Positions 8,035 to 18,689 of a stretch of DNA of 64,000 nucleotides are shown one piece after another. The position numbers were made by a program, and so were the translations under genes. The notes under the pieces are model-generated. The model made no database searches, was not told where the DNA came from, and worked only from the letters and a program-made list of their open reading frames with translations. Each line of letters starts with the position of its first letter. Positions within the stretch are counted from its first letter, which is position 1. The DNA lies in the NCBI RefSeq assembly GCF_004000275.1, contig NZ_RCIP01000004.1:314700-378699 (forward strand), in the 5' to 3' direction. The stretch comes from Saccharospirillum alexandrii. Its GTDB lineage: Bacteria > Pseudomonadota > Gammaproteobacteria > Pseudomonadales > Natronospirillaceae.

Positions 8035-8526
8035 ATGGATAAGTTAAAGCCCGTCAACTACTCCAGCCTCGCGGTCGCCGAACTGATCGACCAGACGACC
8101 TGGGCGAATGATTTTACCTGGGAAGAAATCAAAATCCTCGGTGCCTACTTCACCGCTTACGAAGTCGATAAAGGCACCGTTATTTTCTACGAGGGTGCCC
8201 GGGCCGATTATATGGGGTTGATCGTAAAAGGCCGGGTGCGCATCAGTAAAACCGGCGCTGATCATTCCGTGATTCCGCTGGTGGTGCTCTCGGAATCCCA
8301 GACCTTCGGCGAGCAATCGCTGATCGACGGCGAACCGCGCTCCGGCCTGGCCGAGGCCATGGAACCCACCACCTTTGTGATCACCAAGCGCCACCAGCTG
8401 TTCACCATGGCCAAAGAAGAGCCAGACCTGGCGTTTCGGGTGCTGTGGAAAGTCTCTCACCTGCTGAGCCAGCGACTGCGTCACACCAGTTTCAAGCTGG
8501 TGGATGCTCCCGGCAGCAAAGTTTAG
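8035..8526 (+). CDS. Cyclic nucleotide-binding domain protein
   Basis: The 163-residue protein has one cNMP-binding (CRP N-terminal-like) beta-roll at about residues 35-140. The phosphate-binding cassette reads FGEQSLIDGEPRSGLAEA. There is no HTH, so it is not a CRP-type transcription factor. It may act as a soluble sensor or scaffold, or the domain may be degenerate. The N-terminal 30 residues are non-conserved. No obvious effector partner is adjacent. Confidence 0.85.
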   Translation: MDKLKPVNYSSLAVAELIDQTTWANDFTWEEIKILGAYFTAYEVDKGTVIFYEGARADYMGLIVKGRVRISKTGADHSVIPLVVLSESQTFGEQSLIDGEPRSGLAEAMEPTTFVITKRHQLFTMAKEEPDLAFRVLWKVSHLLSQRLRHTSFKLVDAPGSKV

Positions 8527-8532
8527 TTGTAT

Positions 8533-9285
8533 CTACAACCAACGATACGCGAGCATCCCCAGATATTCATGCAGCGCCAGGCTGCTCTGGTGCAGCGCCA
8601 GGCTGGACGGTAGCCAGCCCATACCCGGGGCGCTGAAGTACTGGGTCATGGCCGTGGGGGCGGCCGTTACGGTCAGGCCGCTTTGTTCAAACACCTGAAC
8701 CGAGCGGGGCATGTGAAAGCCCTCGGTGACCAGCAGAATATGGTCAATGCCCGCCTCTTCCAGCAACGCAGCACTGAAGTCCGCATTTTCCCGCGTGGTG
8801 CGGCTTTGTTCCTCCCGCCAGCGGGCGTCGACCTGAAAGCTGAAGTCCAGCTCGTTGGCCATGGCGGCGGCTAAGGTCGTTGCATCGTCCCCGAATACCG
8901 ACCCGCCGGATACCAGAATGGGAAGCCCCGTTTCCCGATGCAAAAAAGCACCGTAACGCAGACGTAGCAAGGTGTGATCCTGACTGACCGGAAAGCCAAA
9001 TTCGCGCGCGGAATCATCAATACCACCGGCCAGAATGACGATGGCCTCAGCCTCTGTGGATTCACGCTGCGCTTGGCTCAACACGGGGTGGTGCGCTTCC
9101 AGCGAGCGCATCAGTGTTGTGCTGACCGTGGGTGACGACAATAGCCACAGGCTGGCCAGGGAGATTACCGCCAGGGTGCGGGCCAGCACAGGGCGCCTGC
9201 GCCAGAGCAGAATGGCCAGCAGAGCCACCAGTATCGAGATCATCGGTGGCAGAGCCAGGGTTTTTAGAAAATAGCGCAGAATCAT
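8533..9285 (-). CDS. YdcF/ElyC/SanA family (DUF218) membrane protein
   Basis: The 250-residue protein has two N-terminal membrane helices (residues about 10-30 and 36-55) and then a DUF218 domain. The domain starts at EAIVILAGGI and includes PILVSGGSVFGDDATT, RTTRENADFSAALL and ILLVTEGFHMPRSV, all family signatures. ElyC in E. coli affects envelope integrity and lipid-carrier metabolism at low temperature. The domain should face the periplasm. It ends 6 bp from the convergent CNB gene. Confidence 0.85.
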   Translation of the reverse strand: MILRYFLKTLALPPMISILVALLAILLWRRRPVLARTLAVISLASLWLLSSPTVSTTLMRSLEAHHPVLSQAQRESTEAEAIVILAGGIDDSAREFGFPVSQDHTLLRLRYGAFLHRETGLPILVSGGSVFGDDATTLAAAMANELDFSFQVDARWREEQSRTTRENADFSAALLEEAGIDHILLVTEGFHMPRSVQVFEQSGLTVTAAPTAMTQYFSAPGMGWLPSSLALHQSSLALHEYLGMLAYRWL

Positions 9286-9570
9286 TCGTCGTCCCTGATA
9301 GAAAACTGTGTGATTGCGAGGCTAACAACGACTGCGCCTGCTGGACGGCATGGCGTCGCGTTGCCACTTTAGCGACATTGCTGCGATAACAGAAGCTTCG
9401 GTCTGGAGGAGACTTTGTCCCCACACAGCATATCCGTTGGCAGTCGGTAGTGGCCCGGTGCCAGTCAATACCAATGTAATGTCTGCACTCGGTTACCTTT
9501 GTCACGATTCAGCGGGAGTCTTGCGTGATAACATCGCTGGCCTTTATCTGTTCGATGAGCACGCTTTCCC
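9286..9570. other. Intergenic region before the MATE gene
   Basis: About 285 bases between divergent genes. Overlapping short reading frames here have no recognisable product. It should contain promoters for both flanking genes; no site stands out. Confidence 0.35.
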
Positions 9571-10944
9571 ATGACCCGCACCAACCATGCCCTGACCAGC
9601 GCTGTCTTACCCACCTTCTACCGGCTGTGGATACCTTCCATGTTGGGCCTGTTGGCGCTATCGACTGCCAATATTGTTGACGGTCTTTTTATCGGCAACT
9701 ACGTTGGCGCCACCGCATTGGCCGCGGTTAATCTCATCATACCCTTCTTCGGCATTCTGTTCGGCCTCGTCTTCATGCTCGCCATGGGCGGCGCTGTGCG
9801 TGCCGGCAAGTACATCGGCGAAGGCGACTATGCCGCGGCCAGCGGTATTTTTTCCAAAACGCTGATGGCCGTCGTCGCTCTGGCAGCGACAGTGACCGCG
9901 TTAGCGCTGGTGTTTGAAACGACGTTGCTGCGTGGCTTGGGCGCCACCGACGAAGTTCTGCCACTGATGCAAACCTATTTTCGCATCACCATGGGCTTTG
10001 TTTGGGCGCAACTGTTAACCGTCACCCTTTACTTTTTTGTCCGCCTCGACGGCTACCCGGCTCTGGCTGCCGTTGCGCTCGCCATCGGCTCTGCCATCAA
10101 CATCGGTTTGGACTATCTGTTCATTGCCTACTTGAACCAGGGTATTGCTGGCGCGGCCTGGGCTACCGGTATTTCGCAAACCATACCCTTATTGGTGTTG
10201 TGCAGTTATTTCCTGTTTCGCAAACGACACCTGTACTTCAAATGGCAACAAAAAGGCTGGCAAGAGCTGTTTCAGTCTGCTTTCAACGGTTTGTCGGAGT
10301 TTGTGAACGAAGTATCGGGCTCCATCATTGCGCTGGTGCTCAACTGGCTGTTCGTATTGCGCTACGGTATCGAAGGCGTCGCGGCGTTCACCGTCCTGAA
10401 CTATCTGCTGGTGATCGGCATGATGATGGTGTTTTCCATTGGCGATGCCGGTGGCGTATTCGTAAGCCAGAACTTCGGAGCCCGCTCACTGGAGCGAATT
10501 CGACGCTTTCTGTTAGTAAGTGCGGCGAATGCCATGCTGATTGCCTTGATTTTTGTCGGTTTGCTGGTCGGTTTTACCGAACAACTGGTGACGGTGTTTT
10601 TGCAGGAAGATGAATCCAGCGTCATCGCACTGGCTGTCGAATTAGTGAGCTGGATTTGGCCGGTGTTTCTGGTGAACGGTTTGACGATGATCGTCACCTC
10701 TTATCTCACCGCACTGCATTTGCCGGTGGCGTCAGCACTGATTGCCATGAGCAGAGGCCTGATTTTGCCAGCAGTGCTATTGGTCAGCTTCTTCGTGCTG
10801 CTGCCAGAACAGCCGTTTATCGTTGCCATCCCCTTGGCCGAATGGCTGACCTTCGGTTTGGCGTTATTCTTCTTATGGCGGTACTTTCCGAATACGACGT
10901 TGTTTGAGCGCACTGGCCAATCAGATATCACCCGTGCCACTTAA
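9571..10944 (+). CDS. MATE family efflux transporter
   Basis: The 457-residue polytopic inner-membrane protein has about 12 predicted helices in two MatE halves. It has the family's early GNYVGATALAAVNLIIPFF motif and a second-half GDAGGVFVSQNFGARS motif. MATE proteins export cationic drugs or metabolites in exchange for Na+ or H+. The substrate cannot be predicted. The gene stands alone and is followed by a strong terminator. Confidence 0.9.
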   Translation: MTRTNHALTSAVLPTFYRLWIPSMLGLLALSTANIVDGLFIGNYVGATALAAVNLIIPFFGILFGLVFMLAMGGAVRAGKYIGEGDYAAASGIFSKTLMAVVALAATVTALALVFETTLLRGLGATDEVLPLMQTYFRITMGFVWAQLLTVTLYFFVRLDGYPALAAVALAIGSAINIGLDYLFIAYLNQGIAGAAWATGISQTIPLLVLCSYFLFRKRHLYFKWQQKGWQELFQSAFNGLSEFVNEVSGSIIALVLNWLFVLRYGIEGVAAFTVLNYLLVIGMMMVFSIGDAGGVFVSQNFGARSLERIRRFLLVSAANAMLIALIFVGLLVGFTEQLVTVFLQEDESSVIALAVELVSWIWPVFLVNGLTMIVTSYLTALHLPVASALIAMSRGLILPAVLLVSFFVLLPEQPFIVAIPLAEWLTFGLALFFLWRYFPNTTLFERTGQSDITRAT

Positions 10945-10966
10945 CCTTTTATGAGCGCGGATGTTT

Positions 10967-11005
10967 GCGCCCGCAGCGCTTGATTCTGTGCGGGCGCGAT
11001 TTTTT
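10967..11005 (+). terminator. Rho-independent terminator after the MATE gene
   Basis: A 9-bp stem (GCGCCCGCA with TGCGGGCGC) with a 13-base loop is followed by GATTTTTT. Confidence 0.85.
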
Positions 11006-11030
11006 GAGAAAGATCCTACGGGTCTGGTCA

Positions 11031-12542
11031 TTACCCTAATGTTGTTACTCTGTTGATTGTCCAGCCGGAGTTCGTTCTTGCTGATGGGTCTTTGGGCGCA
11101 TCGCTCACGCTCGGCGTGAGGGGCTCATTGGGCTCGAAAATGAGCCGGGTTTTGATCAGCGCCGGGTGTTCATCCTCGCGGTGGCTGACAAACAGCAATG
11201 TGGTCGGGCCAGTATCCAGGATGCGCTCCATGGCGGCCAGCACCCGAAAGCGATTAACGTCGTCCAGGCCCTGGGTCGGCTCGTCGAGAATCAGTAAAGG
11301 TGGCTGTTTGATCAATGCCCGGGCGATCAGCACGAGGCGTTGCTCGCCGGTCGAGAGGCTGCGAAAGGCATCGCCAGCGCGGTGATCCAGCCCCAGCAGT
11401 TCAAGCCACTGGTGGGCCAGGTGGGCTTCTTCGGCACCGGTGTTGGTGTAGACCCCGATCGAATCGGTCAGGCCGGAGACCACGGCCGTAATCACATTGC
11501 CCGCAACGCGGTAATCCCGGTGCAAGGCGCCGGATACCAGCCCCAGGTGTTTTTTGATGTCCCAGATGGTTTCACCGCGGCCACGGCGATAGCCGAAAAC
11601 GGTCAGGTGGTTGGCGTAACACTGCGGGTGGTCGCCACTGACCAGGCTCAGCAGCGTCGACTTGCCACAGCCATTGGGACCGATGATCTGGGTGTGCTCG
11701 CCCGGCATCAGTTGCCAGTTCAGGCCCTCGAACTGAACGCCGGTGGCGTATTCCACCTTGCCGTTCTGTAAATCGACCAGCGGCTGATCGGCGGGCCAGT
11801 CGGGCAGTTGAAAGTCTGACTGACGCGGTGGCAGGGTAAGCACATCGGCGCGGGTGAAGGCGAGGGCGGCCTGCCAGTCCGGGTGGGCCTGAACCTCATC
11901 GGCAACACCGTTCAGCACCAGCCTACCGCGATCCAGCAAGGCCAGATGGCTGGCCCAAGCGGGAATGTCCTGGCGCTGGTTGATCAGCAGCATCAACCAC
12001 TGGCCCTGTTCGGCGAGCAGTCCGAGTGCCCGTTCAAGATCGTGTCTCGCCTTCGGGTCGAGCCCTTCATAGGGTTCATCGAGCAGCAGTAAATCCGGCT
12101 GCTCCAGCACAGCCCGGGCCAGCATGACTTTGCGACCTTCACCGGAACTGAGCAAGCGGTAACCGCGATCCAGCAAACCGCTCATGCCCAGGCTGTTCAC
12201 CAGTTCATCGTGTCGGGCCGACCAGGGGGCGATTTCCTCCATCAGAGCACGCACCGGGGTACCGGGATCAATGTGATCGGTCAGGTCGTTCTCATCCCGG
12301 TAAAGCTCTCGTTCGTACAACGCCTGCTGGTTTTCCAGCGATAGCCAATGCACTCGCTTCGGCCGATCTATTAACGTTCCTGCCGCTGGCTGCAGGTCAT
12401 CACACAGCAATCGCGCCAGCGTACTCTTGCCGCTGCCATTGCCACCCAGCACTACCCAGCGCTCGCCGGGTTCCAGCCTCCAGTCGGTCAGGTGCAAGGC
12501 AGGCCCTTTGGCCGCCGTGACGGTGAGGTGTTCAAACTGCAT
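11031..12542 (-). CDS. modF: ModF-like double ABC ATPase
   Basis: The 503-residue protein carries two ABC ATPase domains and no membrane part. Walker A motifs are GGNGSGKST near residue 35 and GPNGCGKST in the second half. The segment LLSLVSGDHPQCYANHL followed by ETIWDIKKHLGLVS is the ModF hallmark. In E. coli ModF is encoded with molybdate transport genes, but its precise role is unclear. Here no modABC genes are adjacent. The in-frame ATG 25 codons upstream would add a non-homologous extension, so the start at 12542 is preferred. Confidence 0.85.
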   Translation of the reverse strand: MQFEHLTVTAAKGPALHLTDWRLEPGERWVVLGGNGSGKSTLARLLCDDLQPAAGTLIDRPKRVHWLSLENQQALYERELYRDENDLTDHIDPGTPVRALMEEIAPWSARHDELVNSLGMSGLLDRGYRLLSSGEGRKVMLARAVLEQPDLLLLDEPYEGLDPKARHDLERALGLLAEQGQWLMLLINQRQDIPAWASHLALLDRGRLVLNGVADEVQAHPDWQAALAFTRADVLTLPPRQSDFQLPDWPADQPLVDLQNGKVEYATGVQFEGLNWQLMPGEHTQIIGPNGCGKSTLLSLVSGDHPQCYANHLTVFGYRRGRGETIWDIKKHLGLVSGALHRDYRVAGNVITAVVSGLTDSIGVYTNTGAEEAHLAHQWLELLGLDHRAGDAFRSLSTGEQRLVLIARALIKQPPLLILDEPTQGLDDVNRFRVLAAMERILDTGPTTLLFVSHREDEHPALIKTRLIFEPNEPLTPSVSDAPKDPSARTNSGWTINRVTTLG

Positions 12543-12617
12543 GCCGATACCCGCATTATTGTGAAGGGGGATTACGCTAGGCGCAGCCAGTGCTGTGATC
12601 AAGGTCATCTTTGCCAA

Positions 12618-14205
<1,588 letters not shown>

Positions 14206-14209
14206 CCCG

Positions 14210-16798
14210 TCATGTCGGCCACCAGCACAGGCAGCGTTGAGTGACGACATCCGACACCAGGCGCAGCGGCGATGCGCCTGCGTCTATGACCTTAACGCAG
14301 CGCGCGACGGCTTCATCCCGGCCCGCCTCGCTGTCTTCCGGGTGGGCCAGGCCGGGGAGTTCTGTTAGCAGATCCAGTTGAACCCGCTGGTCTGACCCGT
14401 GCGGGAAAAGCGCGACGTAGCCCGTCTGGTTTTCCACCAGATCCATAAAGAAGTGCGAGCCATAAGACAGCTCGGGCACCAGTCCACGCCCAAGGTCGGC
14501 CACCTCGACCAGAACCGTCACCCGGTGGATATCCGAGAACCGCACGGGCACGCCCAGTTCCGGGCTGCTGGCCCCCCAGCGGCCGGGGCCGATCAGCAGC
14601 ACCCGGTCGTCGGGTTCAAGGTGCCGGTTCCAGTCTCCGATCAGTCGGGCAACCGACTGCTTTTGCGATTGAGAGAGCGGTGCGTAGGCTTCTGCGTCTA
14701 CCCAGAGAACGCGGTTGAAGGTCCAGTCCATGGTGCCGCCCATAACCTGCCCTTGGGTCTGAAATAGCACCCGTTCATCCGGAACTGACTGGGGGAACTC
14801 TACCGCGCGCTCTGCCCCCAGAGTCCCGAGTGGGCGGCACTGCACCAGGTTGATATGGGGCGTACCCTGATCGTCGAGCCTCAGCGTGAATTCGGTATCC
14901 ACCGGTTGGCCATAAGCCTGTTCCAGCCGCTGCAGACAGCGTTGCAGTTGGGTAACGAAGGCTGTCTGGTTCAGCAAGGCCTGAAACGTCAGTCGCCAGA
15001 TCGGGCTGGTCAGGTTCAGTTCCCGGGCGCGTTGGCTGGCATCCCGGTCGACTTCAGCCAGGTGATCAAACGGCAGGTCGGTCGCCTCCGCCGCAAGGCG
15101 TTGCAATGGCACGGTGGTCAGTCCAGTGCCGGTGATATCCAGTACATCCACCTGATGTTGTGAATGCCGGTAGCGTTCTTCCTGGTTCCGGTAAGGCTGC
15201 TTGCTCGGTTGATCCAGGGCGATCATGGCGGCGTGATCACCGCTGATGCGATCCACCGCCCGGGTGCCCAACCCCATCACCAGGCGAACCATGCCGGCGC
15301 CCGGGTCCATACTTTCATCCCAGACGTAGGCGTTACGGGATACCGCGACTCCGGCAGCATCGGGCAGGTAATAGGATGCGTGGTAGCAGCCATTGACGCG
15401 TTGAATCAACAAGGCCATGGATTCTTCCTGGCCGAGCAGCCCCCGTTGTTCCCGGTAGTGCAGGGCGTCATGATTGAAAGCTGACGCATAGACGGTGAGA
15501 ATTGCCTGTTCGAGCGCCGCCAGCCGTTCGTCCGGGCTGCCCTGGTTAACCAGAAACACGCTCTCGTATTTGCCAGCAAAGGCGTTGCCAAAACCGTCTT
15601 CCAGCACGCTGCTGGAGCGAACCATGATCGGGTATTGACCATAGTAGTCGAGCAGGCGTTCCAGCCCCTGGCGAATTTCCGTCGGGAAAGTGCCCTTTAG
15701 TATGGCGTTACGCAAGGCCGGTGCGTCACGGTAGACACCCGTGGCGGTTCGCTTCTGCATGATGTGCCGCCAGCAGTCGTTGTGCACCAGAAACGAGTAA
15801 AACGCATCGGCGCCCAGGTGCCAGGAATCGTGTGGGTCGAGGCTGTTTGCGGTTAACTCGGGCTCATCGCGAGCCAGAATCGCCCGGGCGAGCACCATGC
15901 CCACGGCCTTGCCGCCAATATAACCGCTGCCGATCAACCGCTGACGAAGGCCGACCAGATCGGCCAGAGACAGGTAGGCTCGCGCCAGCGACAGCATGCG
16001 TGGCTGGCGCGCGATCAGCACGGTCAGAATCCGCTCTTTGAGGGCGTCGTCTTCGCCCGCTTCGGCCAGGCGTTGCTCGGCCTGAACAAAGAGTGTGTCC
16101 CAGTAATCGAGTGTAAGGCGGTGGCTGTCGGCAGTGTTTTGTTGAGCGATGGCTGCTTGCAAGGCGGTGGCCGTGGCGCTGTCTCGCACCGGTTCGAAGC
16201 GATCGTCTTGGTGCCAGAGGTGTGGCAGAAACAGGGTCGGGCGGTGACGTTTCCAGACTTTTACCGGCTGAAGTTGGCGGGATGACTCGTGATGATGGAT
16301 ATCGACCAGTACCTGGGTTGTCTGGCGAATGCGCGCCACCGTGGCACGCGAGTGGCGCCGGGAATTCAGGGCGAAATAGGCGACGGTGTCCAGTTCATAA
16401 AGGTAGGGGCACACCACTTGAAAAAAATGGCCGACCATGGTGTCGGTGGCCCAGGCATCGAGCAGTTCCGAGAGACTGTCGAACACGTAAAAGGCGCCGG
16501 GGCCGTAATCGGTAATCAACTGCCAGACACGCTGGGTGAACGACTCGAAGCCGCCTTTCGCCTCGACCGACACCACCCGGACACCAGGCCCGGCTTCAAG
16601 CAGTGGCGCCTGTTGCCCAAAACGCACGTAGATGAGGTCACGGTGTTGTGTGACCGCGGCTTTGGCAAAAAGTGTGGTCAAGCGCCGGTAGTCATCGAGG
16701 TCGCTGACTCGCCAGACGACGTTGTCGCCAATGCGCAGGTCATCGAGCAGACGGTCGAGCGGGTGTAGGCCGGTGGAAACCCTGGGGTGGTTCGTCAT
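14210..16798 (-). CDS. PEP/pyruvate-binding domain protein with degenerate KaiC-like N-terminus
   Basis: This 862-residue protein has two parts. Residues about 1-230 look like a RecA/KaiC-type domain: GLHPLDRLLDDLRIGDNV corresponds to the KaiC entry, and AFYVFDSLSELLDAW to Walker B, but the Walker A lysine loop is missing. Residues about 290-720 form a pyruvate-phosphate-dikinase/PEP-synthase N-terminal ATP-grasp domain (SGYIGGKAVGMVLARAIL, PIMVRSSSVLEDGFGNAFAGKYES, LVQCRPL). No swivelling phosphohistidine domain or PEP-binding TIM barrel is present, so it cannot be a normal PPDK or PpsA. The C-terminal segment (RVLLIGPGRWGASSPELG) is conserved-looking but unassigned. Role unknown. It lies 1 bp downstream of fosA. 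Confidence 0.75.
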   Translation of the reverse strand: MTNHPRVSTGLHPLDRLLDDLRIGDNVVWRVSDLDDYRRLTTLFAKAAVTQHRDLIYVRFGQQAPLLEAGPGVRVVSVEAKGGFESFTQRVWQLITDYGPGAFYVFDSLSELLDAWATDTMVGHFFQVVCPYLYELDTVAYFALNSRRHSRATVARIRQTTQVLVDIHHHESSRQLQPVKVWKRHRPTLFLPHLWHQDDRFEPVRDSATATALQAAIAQQNTADSHRLTLDYWDTLFVQAEQRLAEAGEDDALKERILTVLIARQPRMLSLARAYLSLADLVGLRQRLIGSGYIGGKAVGMVLARAILARDEPELTANSLDPHDSWHLGADAFYSFLVHNDCWRHIMQKRTATGVYRDAPALRNAILKGTFPTEIRQGLERLLDYYGQYPIMVRSSSVLEDGFGNAFAGKYESVFLVNQGSPDERLAALEQAILTVYASAFNHDALHYREQRGLLGQEESMALLIQRVNGCYHASYYLPDAAGVAVSRNAYVWDESMDPGAGMVRLVMGLGTRAVDRISGDHAAMIALDQPSKQPYRNQEERYRHSQHQVDVLDITGTGLTTVPLQRLAAEATDLPFDHLAEVDRDASQRARELNLTSPIWRLTFQALLNQTAFVTQLQRCLQRLEQAYGQPVDTEFTLRLDDQGTPHINLVQCRPLGTLGAERAVEFPQSVPDERVLFQTQGQVMGGTMDWTFNRVLWVDAEAYAPLSQSQKQSVARLIGDWNRHLEPDDRVLLIGPGRWGASSPELGVPVRFSDIHRVTVLVEVADLGRGLVPELSYGSHFFMDLVENQTGYVALFPHGSDQRVQLDLLTELPGLAHPEDSEAGRDEAVARCVKVIDAGASPLRLVSDVVTQRCLCWWPT

Positions 16799-17224
16799 TC
16801 AATCGCCTTCTTCCGGAGCAAACAGCTCCAGCCCATCGTACGGATGCGCGTTCAATGCCGCCAGGCGACTGGCCAGATCGCCACTGTGTATCTCCAGCTT
16901 GTGCCCGTCCGGGTCCAGAAAATAGAGCGACTCGCCTTCGCTTTTGTTGTCTTTCCAGACCGTGGCTTTGTGCTGGCAAATGGCGTCAGCACGCGTTTCA
17001 AACGCCTTGGGGTCAACTGAGAAGGCCAGGTGCGTATAGTCAGGGCGTGGGCCGGGCTGGGTTTGGGTGTCGAGCGACAGGCAGATCCAGTCGTTACCCG
17101 CTTCAAGGTAAGCGCCTCTGGTCCACTTCGCGACCGGTTTTAACCCCACGACCGTTACGTAAAAATCGAATGACCGTTCAAGGTCGCTGACGGCCAGAGT
17201 TACGTGGTTAATGCCGGTGATCAT
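16799..17224 (-). CDS. fosA: Fosfomycin resistance glutathione transferase FosA
   Basis: FosA opens the epoxide ring of fosfomycin with glutathione, using Mn2+ and K+. The 141-residue glyoxalase-fold protein keeps the metal ligands His7, His65 and Glu111. It also keeps Thr9, Lys91, Ser95, Ser99, Tyr101 and Arg120, which correspond with a one-residue offset to the fosfomycin and K+ site of P. aeruginosa FosA. The segment NKSEGESLYFLDPDGHKLE is nearly diagnostic. It ends exactly where the downstream 862-residue gene's stop-start junction begins, so the two may be cotranscribed. No mobile element is nearby, so it looks intrinsic. Confidence 0.9.
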   Translation of the reverse strand: MITGINHVTLAVSDLERSFDFYVTVVGLKPVAKWTRGAYLEAGNDWICLSLDTQTQPGPRPDYTHLAFSVDPKAFETRADAICQHKATVWKDNKSEGESLYFLDPDGHKLEIHSGDLASRLAALNAHPYDGLELFAPEEGD

Positions 17225-17419
17225 GCAGGGCTCCTGTGGCTAAAAGGAAGAAGGCTCAGGGTAACTGAAAAATGAATCGAAGGTGTTTCAGAGGCTGCTT
17301 TATAAATATCTGTCATGGGTGTCGAATTCAAGAGCGGTTGTTCGACTATTCAGGGCAGCGACAAAAGTAAGCTATGGTTCTGCGTGCCTGTTAGTAACTC
17401 ACACGACGGAGAGCATCAG

Positions 17420-17728
17420 ATGGTCAGCGGTCCCGAAAAGGTAGCAATGGAAAACATCAACAGCCCCGGTCACGTTGTGCGGGTGGATAAACGCAAATAT
17501 GAGGCGATGAAGACAGCGCTGCTGGCGGTGATGCCAAACACTGAACCTGGGTTGACCGTTGCCGAGCTCAAGGAACAACTGTTGCCGCTGCTACCCGAAG
17601 ACCTGTTCCCGGGTGGCGACAAAGCGGGTTGGTGGCTGAAGGGCGTGCAGCTGGACCTTGAAGCCAAGGCCATTATCGTTCGGGAGCATACGAAACCGCT
17701 CAGGCTGCATTTAAATGACGAGTCTTAG
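17420..17728 (+). CDS. DUF6958 family small protein
   Basis: The cytoplasmic protein is about 102 residues. Its core, SPGHVVRVDKRKYEAMKTALL, then LPEDLFPGGDKAGWWLKGVQLDLEAKAIIV and KPLRLH, matches the DUF6958 family. That family has a winged-helix-like pattern and no known function. Two starts compete: ATG 17420 (GGAG site about 9 bases upstream) and ATG 17447 (AAAGG site). The shorter form begins closer to the family's usual N-terminus. It stands alone between fosA (divergent) and an AraC regulator. Confidence 0.75.
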   Translation: MVSGPEKVAMENINSPGHVVRVDKRKYEAMKTALLAVMPNTEPGLTVAELKEQLLPLLPEDLFPGGDKAGWWLKGVQLDLEAKAIIVREHTKPLRLHLNDES

Positions 17729-17831
17729 GTCGTTTATCCGAGGGTCTGCTTGCCCGTTCTGGAACAGAGTTGCTATTGTCGTGAAGCAAGCCGACTACAT
17801 TCTCGGCCATTAACTCAGAGTAAATCAGGCC

Positions 17832-18689
17832 ATGACACATCCAAACCAACCTCTGTTCTGGCGAGATTCGCGCATGCCCCACGTGGAATTGCGCAAAGTC
17901 GATGATGGCCGCAAGGTGTGTTACGCGCCGCACAGTCATACCCACTGGTCTCTGGGTGCCATCACCGCGGGTGAGAGCACGTTTCACTACCGCGATGATC
18001 GTTACCACATCCATGCCGGGAATCTGGTGCTGATGAACCCGGAGTGGGTGCACGCCTGCAATCCCATCGAAGATCGGCCCTGGGCCTACCTGATGCTGTA
18101 TGTCGATGCCGACTGGCTTACACATTTGCGATACGCAGCAGGGTTGCTCGAAATGCCATGTTGGCAAGACATTCGCACCCCGGTTATCGTGGACGCCGTC
18201 TGGTATGAAGGCTATTGCCGCATGGCCAATTGCTTGCTGGACCCGGAGCGAACCCTGCTGGATAAACAGACGGAAGTGGTCGAGTACCTCTCTGCACTGA
18301 TGCACGAGCTTGCCGGCCAGTCAGCCCGACCCCTATCAAAAACACCTGTCATCCTGCGGGAATTGGCCACCTATCTGGACGGTCACGCGGTGGAAGAGAT
18401 TTCGCTCGATGACCTGTGTGACCGATCAGGCTACAGCCCTGGCCATCTCATTCGTGCCTTCAAACAGCATTTTGGGCTAACGCCCCATGCGTATCTGATC
18501 AATCGTCGGATCCAACTGGGCCAACGCGAACTGAAAGATGGAACACCCATCGCCGAGGCAGCGCTGAATGCCGGTTTTAACGATCAGCCGCACTTCCAGC
18601 GCACCTTCAAACGTCTTGTAGCCGCCACCCCGAAACAGTATCGCCAGTCATCACTCAACCAGCAGGTAGACGCAGCTGGCAGCGAGTAA
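17832..18689 (+). CDS. AraC family transcriptional regulator
   Basis: The 285-residue regulator has an N-terminal AraC-type cupin (residues about 20-150; CYAPHSHTHWSLGAITAGES) and a C-terminal double helix-turn-helix (about 185-280). The HTH contains SLDDLCDRSGYSPGHLIRAFKQHFGLTPH and AALNAGFNDQPHFQRTFKRL. It converges with, and overlaps by 39 bp, a LysE-family exporter gene. AraC-LysE neighbours are common, and the regulator probably controls that exporter in response to an amino acid or similar ligand. Confidence 0.9.
   Translation: MTHPNQPLFWRDSRMPHVELRKVDDGRKVCYAPHSHTHWSLGAITAGESTFHYRDDRYHIHAGNLVLMNPEWVHACNPIEDRPWAYLMLYVDADWLTHLRYAAGLLEMPCWQDIRTPVIVDAVWYEGYCRMANCLLDPERTLLDKQTEVVEYLSALMHELAGQSARPLSKTPVILRELATYLDGHAVEEISLDDLCDRSGYSPGHLIRAFKQHFGLTPHAYLINRRIQLGQRELKDGTPIAEAALNAGFNDQPHFQRTFKRLVAATPKQYRQSSLNQQVDAAGSE

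Noticed and set aside
9062-9505. 147-codon minus-strand frame upstream of the DUF218 gene
   Set aside because: It overlaps the start of the real DUF218 gene in another frame and has no similarity or ribosome-binding site.
16799-17224. Acquired resistance cassette
   Set aside because: No integron site, IS or composition shift flanks fosA.
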